Shown piece after piece: positions 32,422 to 43,785 of a stretch of DNA of 64,000 nt (position 1 is its first letter; every line of letters starts with the position of its first letter). This DNA comes from Themeda triandra. Lineage: Eukaryota; Streptophyta; Magnoliopsida; Poales; Poaceae. Under the pieces are notes generated by a model. It was not told the DNA's origin and made no database searches. It saw only the letters and a list, made by a program, of their open reading frames with translations. The position numbers and the translations under genes are program-made. The stretch spans positions 124,001 through 188,000 of the forward strand of contig JAENPR010000292.1 of NCBI GenBank assembly GCA_018135685.1. The letters run 5' to 3'.

Positions 32422-32678
32422 CGGTGGGTTCGTTGCCGAAGGAAGCGAGGTGCGACTGGAGGGTGCTGGCGTGCCGCGTGTAGACGTTGAGCGCCTCGCT
32501 GCAGTGGCCGAGGAGCTCCTCGAAGGAGACGGTGCTGATGGAGATGAACTCAATGTGTTGCAGATCTGCGGCTGCCACCTCCGCCCTATGCTCCAGAGCT
32601 CAGCGTGGACGAGAGGGACTCGCAGAGGGCCCCGATGGACTGATCCATCTCCACTCCTCCACACTGCGTCTTCGGCAT
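32422..32678 (-). pseudogene. Conserved-looking first exon of unidentified gene, frameshifted
   Basis: The minus strand opens MPKTQCGGVEMDQSIGALCE and, after a frame change near 32600, continues LEHRAEVAAADLQHIEFISI and SFEELLGHCSEALNVYTRHA, ending FGNEPT at a GT donor (32420-32421). The helical, non-repetitive sequence and the fitting donor make this look like a real coding exon of a plant protein, but I cannot name the family. The frame break argues for a relic. It precedes the FYVE exons on the same strand, yet FREE1-type proteins do not start like this. Confidence 0.45.
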
Positions 32679-33059
32679 GGCCGACACGCCAAAAACCTAA
32701 TGAGCTCCGAAATCTTCTATTCGCTGGAGGAAGGAGCCGCGTCGGGAGGAGGTACGGCGCGGGCACGGGCACGGGCACGGGCACGGTCACGAACGTGGGC
32801 ACGGGGAGGTCGCCGGAGCTGGAGCAACTCGCCGGCGCGTGGGAGCTCCGCGTGGGAGCTGCTCGCCGAGAAAGGGAGAGAGAGGAGGAAGACGAGTGTG
32901 CGGCGGTTGTGGGCGAGTGGATGAGGTGCGTGAGTGCGTTTTTGGCAAAAAACGTCAGAAGCAATCTGGCTTTTGGATGCTCGATCGACGGCGTAGGAAG
33001 CATGCGTGCGGCTGGACAATGGCACGCACGATAGTAAAGTAGTCATTACCTTTCTTTAT

Positions 33060-34340
33060 TAAGAAAACTATCAATAGCTTCTCCAACAAGATCGGTAAAT
33101 ATTACTGTTCTTTATTTCTTTGCTATTTAGAAATGGAAATAACAATTTTTTATTGAAATAGTTTTCTATTTTTATCCCTCTACAAATTATTTTCCTATCA
33201 GGTATGTAGTACTATAAATCTCTTTTATAGCTATAGTTCAAACTATTTATATTTAGAGTAAATTGCACCAGGGGTACCTAAACTATTAAACTTGTAACAC
33301 CTAGGTACTCAAACAAAAAAAAAATATAACTTGTAGGTACTCGATCTACTATTTGTGAACTTGTAGGTACTCGGACGGACACGCGGGCGCCTGGAGCCTG
33401 ATCATCTTACCGCCGTGGGCTAGCTCGCCCTGCGCCCGCCGGGAGTGAGAGCAAGGGAGCATCGGGAGAGAAGAAGGAGAGAGTAGAGGAAGGGAGAGGG
33501 GGAGGCGCGGCCAGTGGTGGAGGTGGAGGCGGGAGCGCGGTCGGTGCCGTGCTGCGGGAGGAGGACGAGATCGAGGATGGGGAAGAGATAAGGCCGGCAT
33601 TTTTTTTTGTCTATATAGGAGGGAGCAACGCGAATCAGAATATGAGTGAATGGATCCACACCGGAAGCGACAAATGGCGAGTCACAGAGAGAGGGAGCAA
33701 AAGCTGCGCGATACACAATAAAGTGAATATGCTTCTAACTTTTTCGTCCACATGATGGAGGATCAGATGGCCTCAATTTTACTGACGCACGTGGATGGGG
33801 ATTCCTGGAGGAAGCCCTACGGGAATTACATGTTTTAATTTAACGAGAATCCGTAAAGATTCATGTAACAAGCTAGATTCTAAGACCACAAACTTTGATC
33901 AATTTGTCAAAAGGCAAACAACATGATTGCTGTGATTGGATGTATCGTGCAAAATTGAACAAATGTAAGACGATTTATGACGAATTTTTATTAATTAACA
34001 TGTCTTGATTTAATTTAATGATTACTATTGATCGTTGGTATAAGCCGAGACGGTAACTAGAGGATGGAGGAGGTGGAGGCTGCTGCTTTAAGATTGCTGC
34101 AATTTGCCTCCAAGCCAGAACGATAGGGCCAACCGACTCCCCACGGCGCAACCAAACGGGACGGCGGACGGTGCTCGACTCCCAACGGTCGGCAGAGCTG
34201 TCCAAATTCCAATCGCGTTTTGCTTCTTCCCCAGATCCAAATCCAAATCCAGGCGCACATCTCCATCCCTGTTCCCGCGAGGCCGACACATCTTCTCCGC
34301 TGGGTCGACGTCTCCCTTCACCGCAAAACCAAATCCCATG
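33060..34340. other. Intergenic DNA with a GC-rich island
   Basis: AT-rich to about 33350, then a purine-rich, GC-rich block (33360-33590) with short frames lacking domains, then AT-rich again to 34050. From about 34100 it forms the 5' leader of the CCCH exon. A repeated phrase on the theme acttgtaggtactcg occurs at 33330 and 33358. Confidence 0.35.
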
Positions 34341-34351
34341 CACAGCAAACA

Positions 34352-34830
34352 ATGGCCTCCGCCGAAATCCCCAACTCCAGCCCCGACGCCACCGGCCCCG
34401 ACCTCTCCTCTTCGCCGCCGCTCCCGCTGCGCAAGCGCCGCCTCTCGCCTTCCCAATCCCCCACGCGCTCCGCGTCACGCTCCCGCTCCCCGCGCGGCCG
34501 CCGCTCCCGCTCCCGCTCCCGCAGCCGCAGCCGGAGCCGGAGCCGCAGCCGCAGCCGCAGCCCGCAGTACCCGCCCGATGGCAAGCGGCGGCGGCACAAC
34601 GACCTCAACGTGGAGGCATGCCGCGATTTCCTGCGCGACAGGTGCACCCGCTCCGACCTCGAGTGCAGATACGCGCACCCGCACAACTTTGTCTCCGTCG
34701 ACCGGTGCGTGCGAGCGAGACCCCGCTTCCTCTTGCGCTTGTAGTAGTAGTAGTAGGGTTTCGGTTCTAATTCTGGTTTTGTTTGCTGTGCGTGGGATTT
34801 GGTCAGGGACAATAAGGGGACGGCGTGCGC
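34352..34830 (+). pseudogene. RS-rich CCCH zinc-finger gene, truncated after exon 1
   Basis: The ATG at 34352 opens MASAEIPNSSPDATG, an Arg/Ser domain (RSRSRSRSRSRSRS) near residues 45-75, and a CCCH finger ACRDFLRDRCTRSDLECRYA with H at residue about 107. The exon ends VSVDR at a GT donor (34705), and the next exon begins after cag at 34806 with DNKGTACAE. Known plant proteins of this RS-CCCH type go on with a second finger after VDRDNKxTACA; here the finger is missing and the sequence changes character at about 34830. The first finger belongs to the muscleblind-like group linked to splicing. The frame of exon 1 is intact, so a truncated product is possible. Confidence 0.7.
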
Positions 34831-34837
34831 GGAGGTG

Positions 34838-35120
34838 GGATGTCGCAACTTGCGTCGTGGAGCGGGAGCGCCCCGGCCCCTTCGCCGCAGGAGGTGGCGG
34901 AGTCCAACAGAGGATCAGGTACGCAGCGTCGGTCCTCGGTCCCTGCCCCCCCGCCGCGACATCTGCGCATTGTTTTCTTAAAAGAAAAAAAAATCAAAAT
35001 CGGCAGGAAGATGAAAGATGAGCGCACCTGGACCTCGGACACTTACGCGCGGTACGACGACAGGCAACAATGGCGGAAGTACGGCGAGAAGAAGCTCTCC
35101 AACTCCCACTTTTCCCCCAG
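34838..35120 (+). pseudogene. WRKY domain N-terminal half, fused downstream of the CCCH exon
   Basis: An exon at 35007-35120 reads KMKDERTWTSDTYARYDDRQ and then QWRKYGEKKLSNSHFSPR, with the invariant WRKYG at 35071-35085. The donor splits the Arg codon after SP, which is the conserved R-type WRKY intron position; the GEKK variant is typical of grass group III members. The preceding segment (to the donor at 34926, frame ending GGGVQQRIR) can splice in phase. No following exon with the Cys/His half of the domain is found in the next 1.6 kb, so DNA binding would be lost. It is a fragment of a WRKY transcription-factor gene. Confidence 0.7.
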
Positions 35121-36590
35121 GTTCGTCCCGTTCATTCATAACGCATTTCATAGCGCAGGTTCCCCCAAATTTACCGCTGATGGTCAATTACCAGACCTGC
35201 TAGTTCAACTCTTCAGAATTTATTTAAGAACAAGTTGTTGCCTTGTTTTGACTGCAACAATTCCTCGTTTTTAGAATCTCTATATATGCTATCCTGGCCT
35301 CTAGTATATTACTAGTATTACAAGTAAAGATGAACTGTGCGTACTTCCTATCTCTAGTATAACTTTCATAAGCGTGTATGTCGGTTGCAGACTTGCAGTA
35401 GTTTTGTGGCCACACATGTTGAACTTTTTAGTATGGGTTGTTCGAGGTCGGGAGTTGTCCTCTGTATGAAAGGTTTGATGGAGGTCACGGGAAGAAACGC
35501 CCTAGGAACGTCGCCTCACCGAATTAATTCCTTCCCCTGCGAGATTAGAAACTAGATATGTCCAGATTTAGCGGATTGATAGGTTTTTCCATTGTTAAAT
35601 TAAATTTAGCGGATTGATAGATCTGTCCAGTTTTAGTAGTCAAATTAAAAATTATTGTCCAGCCTGTTTTTTTACAGATATTTGAAGCTACTACTATACA
35701 AATAAAATGTACTGAACCTACATATCATTACAGGATGTTTGACCTATGATGTGTTTTGGACAATAGTCCTATCTATATAAATGAAATAGATGAGATTGTG
35801 AGGTCACCTACATTACTTTTACCAAAATTAGTTCAATATTCAGTGAACTGTAATAATCAGGCGTGTAGCTAGGCAACTTGGTGACCAGCTAAATGAAGTA
35901 GTGGCGCTTCTAGGTCAGGACAACGGCTGGCCAATTAAAGTTTGCATGGCAACCTTATGAGCGACGGGCCGAGCAGCGTTGTTTTTCAAGTTTGAGCTGA
36001 TCGTGCCTGGCTGTGCAGTCTAGCAAACCAATACATCACCACTTTTCTTACTCATTGTTTGTTGCAGCAGCAGTGTGTTGTTGCAGTGCCAAAGTATTTG
36101 ATTTCCTCTCTTTTCTTTGTCATCTTAATCCCTTTGTTCCATTTCCCTTACCATATTAATCTTTCTTTATCTATTTTTAGCATGAACAACACAGTATTTC
36201 TTATGAAATCACATTCATGGAAACTATATCATATTTCTAATACCATGATTGCTTCATCTACAAAAGAAAACAGTACTTTCGAAGACAAACATTGTGCTAA
36301 AGAAATAAGATCACTTGGGATGCTTCTATACATGCATTACAATATCAATCTACTATAGTACATTTGCTCTTTCATATTTATTAAAACCAGACGTCCATTT
36401 GTAATTTCTATATTTTTGCATGCTTAATTACTTCATATTAGTCCTGGAGAATTATATTAGTGAATGTGCCTGCTCCCACAAATACTTATGTGGTATAGTC
36501 AGATGTATTCTAGGCTTCATGGATAACTGATGATTAGTGACAACTACACTTCTATATGTTAGCCCTGCATTATTCACATGAGACATATAT
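35121..36590. other. AT-rich DNA, no gene seen
   Basis: The first part would be the WRKY intron. No zinc-binding half of the WRKY domain, other domain, or repeat end was recognised. The phrase tttagcggattgatag occurs twice near 35566-35610. Confidence 0.35.
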
Positions 36591-36599
36591 TTAGAGCAT

Positions 36600-38560
36600 G
36601 TCCTTTGGTGGATCGAAAAAGAAAGAGCTACAACAAAGAAATGGAGGTGGCCAGTAAACTAACTTCAGTTTTTGCCTTTTATTTCTACAGAATCTGCAAC
36701 AAATGGGTATGTTGTTCCAGCATTTCAACATGAGGCCACAACACTGAATGACCACGACAACAACTAGCTTGGGGGAGAGGCACCCTCGTGTATCAAGATA
36801 AGTATTTCTTTCCTTTTGTTTTATTTTTGTTGTTTATTATATCTAAAAAAGAGGCAAACTAGAATAATAATAAATAAATAGTTATCTGTGTAAAAGGGCG
36901 TATTTATAATTTGTTTAGTCTTTGGTTTTAAGAGTTGATAATAAATAAAAAAGGAACTCGCTGAATATGGAGATGATGAATAGTTGCTATGTTGTAATTC
37001 CTTTCTAGTACCTAGTTTTCAGCCTTGAATTCTCTTTGAGTTTTGGATAAAATTGTTTTGATCTAAAGATTTACTCTGAACTTGAAACTCGTGGGTAGCG
37101 AATGCTTGATCTAAGTCTAGGTAATTGACACATGAAATGAGAAGGTCTGAGCTGCTGTTTATCTTGTTCCAAGTGACACTAGAGTTCTGGAGATTTACTT
37201 TCTAAAAACTCTAAAAATGCTACATGATGAGTTCCTGTATGATAGAGCTTGAATTCCTACCACAGCCATATATACATGCTAAATAGACTAGGAAAACCTC
37301 CACATATATTTACTGCTTGTATTTGCATTGAGTGCTGTCAAGCTTTGTTGATCCTTAGAGACTTGTCATGCGTTAAAATCAAGACCACACACACTCCACC
37401 CATATATGCTACTTCTACACTGGAAGTACGCAACAACATGTTTTCCATTTAGATCCACCCAAAATGTTCTACTCCTACACTCGGAGTGAACACCAAAAAA
37501 AAAATCCTTGATAAGTTTTTCATCCACCCAATCACCCCAATGCCACCAAATAAAGCTCCAATGTTCTTATTGCTATCTCTCAAAAGTTCCATTGCGAGAA
37601 AGATGCGTGGCTCTCTCGAAAAACAAAGGAAGAAATAAAGGGGACAAGTGTCCAAAAACAAACAAACAAACAGTCCGTAGCTCATGTTCTCCCAACAAAT
37701 TTCAAGTTCCAAAAGAGAGATATGTTTCTTCAAGGAGCAAAGTAGAATTAGGTTTCGACCATGCTTAAGGTTCCACCGTGCTTTCACCTTTACCATCATT
37801 TTCACCCCTTTACCATCATTTTCACCCCTTATATCCATATCCATATCCATATCTTTATCCTTATCCGTATCCGTATCCGTATCCGTATCCGTATCCGTAT
37901 CCGTATCCGTATCCGTATCCGTATCCATATCCATATCCATATCCATATCCATATAGGTCCACACACTTGCACATCTTGATTTGATTGTATGTCGAGTTTC
38001 TCTGGATCCAGTACAACATATGCTGTGCAAATATGTATGCGCTGTCTCCCCACCTATGAGCTCCATATATAAGCCTATTAGTTGTAGGGAGAGAGAGAAG
38101 GTTCAATGTTACTCGCCTTAGTCCAAAAATACCACATATTCTAAGAGAAGAGAGAAGGCGAAACACCATTATTGCCTTGGTAAGGATCCACAAATACCAC
38201 ATATGAGAGACTTGAGAGGATCATACAAAGGAATCTTTGAGTCTTATTTTGAAAACTTATAAAAACTCCAGAACGATGGTAGAACAAAGAACTTGAGACA
38301 TAGTGCTTGACTTGATCTTTTTGTCTTTCAATTGCTCAAGACCCAAGTGAAGGCTAAGAAGCCCCATGGTTGAAGGTAATATGGGGTATGTTAGAAAGTC
38401 AAATCAGTTTACTCTAATCCGAAGGAGAATTTTTGTTTGAACGCATATGTACTTTTGAGGAGTGAAGACATTGAAGCAACTCCTGATCCATAGCTAACTT
38501 CAGTTTTTGTTAAGGGACTAGCAAAAGTTAAGCTTGGGGGAGTTTGCATAATTTTTTTGT
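36600..38560 (+). mobile_element. Degraded LTR/gypsy 3' regions (putative)
   Basis: Two polypurine-tract-like strings, agcttgggggagaggc at about 36768 and aagcttgggggagtttg at about 38530, are of the type found before the 3' LTR of plant gypsy elements of the Athila/Tat kind. Between them lies long non-coding AT-rich DNA, also typical of that zone. No pol domain or paired LTR could be shown, so limits and family are tentative. Confidence 0.35.
37831..37955. repeat. Hexanucleotide array (CCATAT/CCGTAT)n
   Basis: About twenty 6-bp units. Outer units read CCATAT and inner units CCGTAT, with two CTTTAT/CCTTAT variants at the left. Just left of it the 22-bp phrase accatcattttcacccctt with spacing is also repeated. 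All six frames are open through it, which creates spurious dipeptide-repeat frames. Confidence 0.95.
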
Positions 38561-38790
38561 TTTCTTGGTGACTAGATTATTCGGCTTCTTTGAACTTCGT
38601 TAGTGCGGTTTACTAAGGGACATAACAGTTTTAATTTTTATTGAGAAGCTTATCCTTGATTTTGTGATGACAGACAAGGACCAGAATGATTGAGATGGTG
38701 TCTCATGGGCTAGCAAACTTGGAGGTATCTCTTACATGTTGGTTTTGCTTTAAAGTTAAAAATGGACATTTCTTTGTGTCAAGTAATCAG

Positions 38791-38918
38791 TGATTATGAT
38801 GCAACCTCGGATTGATATATTTCTTTTTGAGATAATGTTTCCTCTTGTGTGCTTCAATGACATTGACCAAAAGTTATGGGAAGAAGATCATCATGAATAT
38901 GTTTGCAAGTGCTATGCT
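38791..38918 (+). pseudogene. Importin-beta-like (SAD2/importin-7 type) exon fragment
   Basis: After a cag acceptor (38788-38790) the plus strand reads QPRIDIFLFEIMFPLVCFND and then IDQKLWEEDHHEYV. This matches the conserved block of plant SAD2-like importins, nuclear-import receptors, where the text continues RKGYD; here it becomes CKCYAEFAG and diverges. One exon only is present, so the gene is a fragment. Confidence 0.65.
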
Positions 38919-39010
38919 GAATTTGCGGGAGCCGTCAAGTCAATCCCGACTGGTTCAACAGCTATGGTGAATTTGCGGGAGCCATCAAGTCAATCCCAAC
39001 TGGTTCAACA
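38911..39010. repeat. 50-bp tandem duplication
   Basis: gctatgctgaatttgcggga at 38911 recurs at 38961 with about four changes over the unit. It starts where the importin match ends. The period is not a multiple of three, so the frame changes between units. Confidence 0.9.
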
Positions 39011-39150
39011 GTTGCCCAATAGCAAGATGCCCGAAGAGGCAAGTACCTTAGCTTATTCTTCCCTCCTCCATCCCTCCCTCCCTTCTTATGGTCACGGCTT
39101 GGTCTTCTAATATCATTCTACTGGATACCTTTCGTGGTGGGTTGGTGCAG

Positions 39151-39559
39151 AATTCCGGAGGAGGCACCAGCCATGGTGATGGCGGCGATATCTATAATGT
39201 TCGGGCCACCGAGATCCTCGCCAACAAGGCCCTCGTTAGTCCTCTGGTCTCAATTATGCTCTACTCATGTTAACTGAATACCTACCCAACCCAATCTAGT
39301 TCTATTGATTTCAGCTTCTCCCCATCAATGAGGCCACCCCAATCTACTAGAAGCTGCTCGCCACTTTTCCCACAGCTGTTAGTATACTTTCCCTTGTTCC
39401 CTTTCACTGGTCCTCACTGTTTATGCCAAAGTACTTACACATAATTCCATGCTCAGGCCAGATACTGGACATAGTATGTCGAAGCCTACATGGCCACCAA
39501 CAACGACGAAGCCACCAAGCAGGTTTTCAGCAGATGCTTGCTCAACTACCTTCATATTA
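39151..39559 (+). pseudogene. CstF77 (cleavage stimulation factor subunit 77) N-terminal exons
   Basis: Three exons with AG/GT borders follow each other. 39151-39233 ends IYNVRATEILANKAL. 39315-39377 reads LLPINEATPIY, a TAG stop, KLLATFPTA. 39457-39559 reads ARYW, a second TAG, YVEAYMATNNDEATKQVFSR and CLLNYLHIS. The series matches the first HAT repeats of plant CstF77, the pre-mRNA 3'-end processing factor. Two in-frame stops replace expected Gln or Glu codons. Kept introns show a genomic copy. No later exons were seen. Confidence 0.78.
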
Positions 39560-40980
39560 GTAATTAGTGTATGGTCCATGCTCAACTCACTCACACCATA
39601 AACCTTGCACACACACTCACATGCTCTAGCCGAGTTGGCGTGCATGAATTTCTGCTCTTCTTCTTGACATTGAATCATTGATTGGGTTTGGGTGCTTGTA
39701 ACTTGCGTATTTGTTACATCAACTTTGTCGAGAATAAACGATCATGGTCTTGATGAGACAAAAAAAGGCTTTTGATTTCATGCTCAACTATGTTGGTAAG
39801 CGGAGAATTGTCATTCCAAAGCGATCGGGTGCAAGCCACTTTCGTGTAAAGTGTAATAATAATAAGCTTTAAATCTCCAGGGAATGATGCTACTTCTGGC
39901 CCTGTTTGGATGGAGTATATTAGCCACACCTTGGTAATTGGAATTTTGCTTTGGATTTTAATTTTTTCTGGAAAGAAGCATGTGAATAAGTCTATAAGTT
40001 GTGTTGGAAAAAATGGTTCTTATATGCTTTCTGGCTGTTTTACCTTGTCACTTTTTTAGCAATTTAAATTTGACATGCCTTTGTTTCATAATTTGTACAA
40101 ATCTTATTCAGGCTCATGATTATCTATGCATGTTTTGTATATAGAGAGCAAAAAAAGTTCATTGATGATGTTGATTGGAATGTGCTAGCCACTCCCCCTA
40201 CAAGGCTCTTACAAGGTAAACCATTTCTTAAGTCCTAACGTTGCCCCCTTATAGTCTCTTGCAAGGTCGTAATGTTGATTCATGCGACTTGACTAGGTAT
40301 GGTGCAAATCCATAAAAAGTCTTCAAAAATTGCTTTTTTATGGATAACTACTTGTAGCCTACTTACTTGGGACTAAGAGCTTTGTTTTCATTGTATGGAT
40401 GATTGTCTTTTGCCATGTCTCAGTTTGAAATATGTTTTACCATATTCCTAATATATATATATGATCCCATGTTGGTGGCTTTTGTTGTGTTTAATCACTA
40501 TAGTGGTGTAGCCCTACCCCAATCTTTGTGTTGTGTTGCTATTTCTATTTTTTCATCTCGAAGGTTTTTGCACCTAAAATGATAAATTGTTTGCATTCCA
40601 GAATTTGGTAACTGCTTATTAGAAGTTGCAACCTGTATGGCTACCTAGTTGAAGTCCATTCAGAATCCATTTGTTTAATCTGGAGGCAAAGGGTTTTTTT
40701 GGGCCAGTTTGATATGCATCTAATGGATTGTTTTTTGTGTTTTTTCTTGCGTTGAGTTTTGGCTAATACCTCTCATTAAGTTTAGGCATTTGTGTTCTGC
40801 CAGCATTAAGTTTAGGCATTTGTGTTCTGCCAGCATTAAGTTTAGACCATTGTTGTCATATTGAACTTAATAGGGATACAAATATGCTTCCTTATACAGT
40901 GCAATTTCTTGTTTCATTTTCTGATCTTGCTTTGGATTATTAGATTGTCCTGACTTTTTTTTAATATTGGAAAAATATGT
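39560..40980. other. AT-rich DNA, no gene seen
   Basis: No further CstF77 exons or other domains were recognised. The stretch contains the 30-bp triplication at 40774. Confidence 0.35.
40774..40848. repeat. 30-bp tandem repeat, 2.5 units
   Basis: cattaagtttaggcatttgt starts at 40774 and 40804, and a partial third unit at 40834. Confidence 0.9.
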
Positions 40981-40996
40981 TCACTTTCTTTTTCAG

Positions 40997-41108
40997 TATG
41001 TTAGGTCAAACGTCAAAGTGACTGGTATTCAACTGGCTGTCAAATTGTCAACTTATTTCACGGGAAGAGCAACAGTGTATGGCATGGAAAAGACTCGGTA
41101 TTTGAAAA
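40997..41108 (+). other. Exon-like segment of unknown origin
   Basis: A ttttcag acceptor and a gtaagt donor bound an open stretch reading YVRSNVKVTGIQLAVKLSTY and TGRATVYGMEKTRYLK. The borders and codon look are those of a real exon, but I do not recognise the protein. Confidence 0.35.
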
Positions 41109-41474
41109 GTAAGTAAACATCTGTGCCACATGCTATGTTGCCATGAGTGAAAAAGCAAACAAGATTTTTTTTCTGCACTTAATTCATTTTATAAATGGCC
41201 ATAACAGCTTAATTTCTTCATATTCTTCTCTTACATTCCCTTGAGACAAATCATTGCCTAGTTTATTTTGTGTGTGGATCTTTTGGGAGCTGTTTTTACG
41301 TGGAATTTAGATAGTATGACTTAAGTACAATTCATGATCCCTTCTGAACTGTCCTTTTGTTCCACAGTTATATACACCAACTTTTGCTTGGTTCATATAA
41401 CACATTTGTCACATATTTCATACCGAGCAAACAACGGGGAAAATGAGTTGTTTTTGTTGATTCTGTTTTCGATG

Positions 41475-42404
41475 ACAATAACTCGCCGTTTACTGGAACT
41501 CATGTGACTGTGTGTTTGCTTTTCTTTAAATAGGCGGTTTCTATTCTGCCACCGGCCATCAGCTTCAAATCCAGGTTTCATACATTCACACTGATGCGCA
41601 ATTGGTATGTCCCACTGCCGTCTATATACTATTCATATATGTCCAATGTTCTTTTGAACTACAGAAAAATGCTTTCCTGCTCCCTGTGCAGACTCCTGCT
41701 CCATCAATTGACCCTGACGGTAGCCCATTAAAGAATCCAACTTCCTACCCAACTTCTATGACAAAAGCAATTTGAATGCATCATGACCACACAATAACAA
41801 GTTCAGAATCCTTTCAATATTTCTTAGATCGTTACAAGGATCAATATATGCTTGCAAAAATCTATTTGGACATACTGCTACTACACCCGACAAGGTAATT
41901 TATGTGTCCTTGCACCTATCTTTTGCATGTGCACAGCTTGCCAGTAAAGTACCACCTACAATTTGCCTCAAACATTATTGCTCTTTACCAGGGAACAACA
42001 GAATGTGAGGATCTCGACATGGAAAACACACAGGATGATCAAGTTCAGCCTCAAATCCAAAAAGCTAAGAGGTACAAGTGAAAACACATGCTTCGTCCTA
42101 TCACTTACAGGCACACAATTTAGCATAAACAATGTGCATATCAATTGTAGGGCTAAATTTGATACCCCCAAGCATCAAACAAAGGATCAGTCTCGTTGGG
42201 CGCCTTCGACTGATGCTCAATCTAGGTAAGTTGTCCACATCTAGCACCACACCTATACAAAGTTATGACAAACAACTTATTATTAAAAAAAATAAGAGAA
42301 CAAAAAAAAGAGAGAAGTACAACTCTCCTCTCTCTCTCCTTTAGCCAACACTATATTTCAATAACCATTTAATGTGTAAAACCTGCTTGGGTACCTTGAG
42401 CAGT
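41475..42404 (+). repeat. Segmental duplication, copy A
   Basis: From ataactcgccgtttactgg this block matches copy C (44610-45565), offset by about 3135 bp, with only a few changes. It contains exon-like pieces with AG/GT borders: TPAPSIDPDGSPLKNP, then GTTECEDLDMENTQDDQVQP and GTQFSINNVHINCRAKFD. The protein family is not recognised. Confidence 0.85.
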
Positions 42405-43690
42405 TACTTTAGCTTTTCAGGAACTGATATCCTTATTAATGATATCTATGCAACAAAATATATATGGCTCTACTATGCACCTAGCCATCCTTAGAATGGC
42501 CTTCACCTGTAAATAGGCTTCAATTTCGAGCCGCGCTTCCGCACATGTAGCTTTCAAGGCCTGTTGCTTGTTCATTAGTCAGGCCAAACACGTGCTATCT
42601 ACTGTTAAGTTAGTTTTTGTAAGTCAAAGCATCGAAAAATAAAACATTATTACTTCTCAGATGATTATAGTACTAGGTTATATAGTTGTCATTCAGTCAA
42701 AAAAACTGTATCAAATCAACAATATATGTGGCTGCCTCTCTACATTTCGTAGAAGTAAAATTATTTTCTATTTTCCATGTTATAGATTCTTCAGATCCGG
42801 GCATCAATGACTCTTGAGATTCCACTCTACCCAGTGGGGCAATTATTTTGGAAAAACTATGTTTTTTCATATAGTGCATTTGCCCCCTAACCATTGCATG
42901 ACTAGTATACATTCTGTAATGCACAAGTGAAATAATACTGTGCAATGAAAACATGGACAATCATGAGGAACATTGCCACTGAGACATCAAAGAAATTCAT
43001 AGGAGAAACCACCCTTCATTTTATAAAAGGTGTCCCCAAAATGTCAGATAAGGTGTTCTCATGTTGATTGCCTCACAGACCTATATAACTTGTGTAGCAT
43101 TGTTTATTATTTCTGTTAACTCACCTGTGTCTTTGAGAAGTTAATTTTTGATCTGCAAAACAGTGAGCCAATGCATCATTCCAGTGGAAATTGGCATTGC
43201 AGATTACTGAAGATGAGATGTCTCTTATGTTGTAAATTATCAGGATTGGTCTTGTTGATGTGATCTATTATGAATTGTAGCTCCATCCCAATACCTGGAT
43301 AGCTTGGAGGGGTAGCAGATAAGGGGACAAAAATGGCAAGGAGTGCCCAATCCACTTGACACGTGAAATGCCAGATCTTGAGAGCAATTTCATCTCCTGA
43401 CAGCTGGTGAGGTGTTAAGTCTTAACCAGCTTTAAGTTAGGCTTGTTAGTAAATATCCGTATGTCTTTCGTACTAACACAATATACATGTATGATAAATC
43501 CTTATGTTAAATACTGGTTGCTACAACATAGGTTTAAATAAGTATATATGATCGCATCGTTGTTTGCCCTTATGTCTCATTAATATTATAGTGCTGGTTA
43601 ATTATCAAAACATTCATTGCAGTGATGTCCTTAGCAAAAAAAAGGCTCATCTTTTATTTGGTTTGTATATCGGCACATCCTTCTATTCTC
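42405..43690. other. Spacer between copy A and the S29 fragment
   Basis: Mostly AT-rich. No gene was recognised. Confidence 0.35.
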
Positions 43691-43698
43691 ACAGCCAG

Positions 43699-43785
43699 GT
43701 CCCTCATGGACTCCTCAGAATGTATGGGCTTATGTGCTGCAAACAGCGCTTCCGTAGCAACGCTCAGGACATTGGCTTCATCAAG
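43699..43785 (+). pseudogene. Ribosomal protein S29 (uS14) exon fragment
   Basis: After a ccag acceptor the plus strand reads VPHGLLRMYGLMCC and KQRFRSNAQDIGFIK, ending at a GT donor (43786). This is the C-terminal half of eukaryotic S29, whose normal text ends CCRQCFRSNAKDIGFIKYR. The second Cys pair reads CCKQR, so one zinc ligand is lost. The N-terminal half is not found nearby. It is a small genomic fragment. Confidence 0.78.

Noticed and set aside
28917..33003. One continuous intact minus-strand gene
   Set aside because: The FYVE exons have lost zinc ligands and contain shifts and a stop, and the 32.4-kb exon does not fit the start of FREE1-type proteins, so separate fragments are the safer reading.
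34104..35021. 305-codon plus-strand frame
   Set aside because: It runs out of frame over the CCCH exon, its intron and the WRKY segment. Only the short final part (GGGVQQRIR) matters, as WRKY exon material.
37831..37955. CRISPR-like array
   Set aside because: The units are 6 bp with no spacers, in plant DNA; it is a microsatellite.
37684..38202. Dipeptide-repeat proteins (SV, IR, PY, DT, YG)
   Set aside because: All arise from translating the hexanucleotide array in six frames.
36600..38560. A complete gypsy element
   Set aside because: Only polypurine-like strings and typical non-coding DNA are visible; no LTR pair or pol domain was found.
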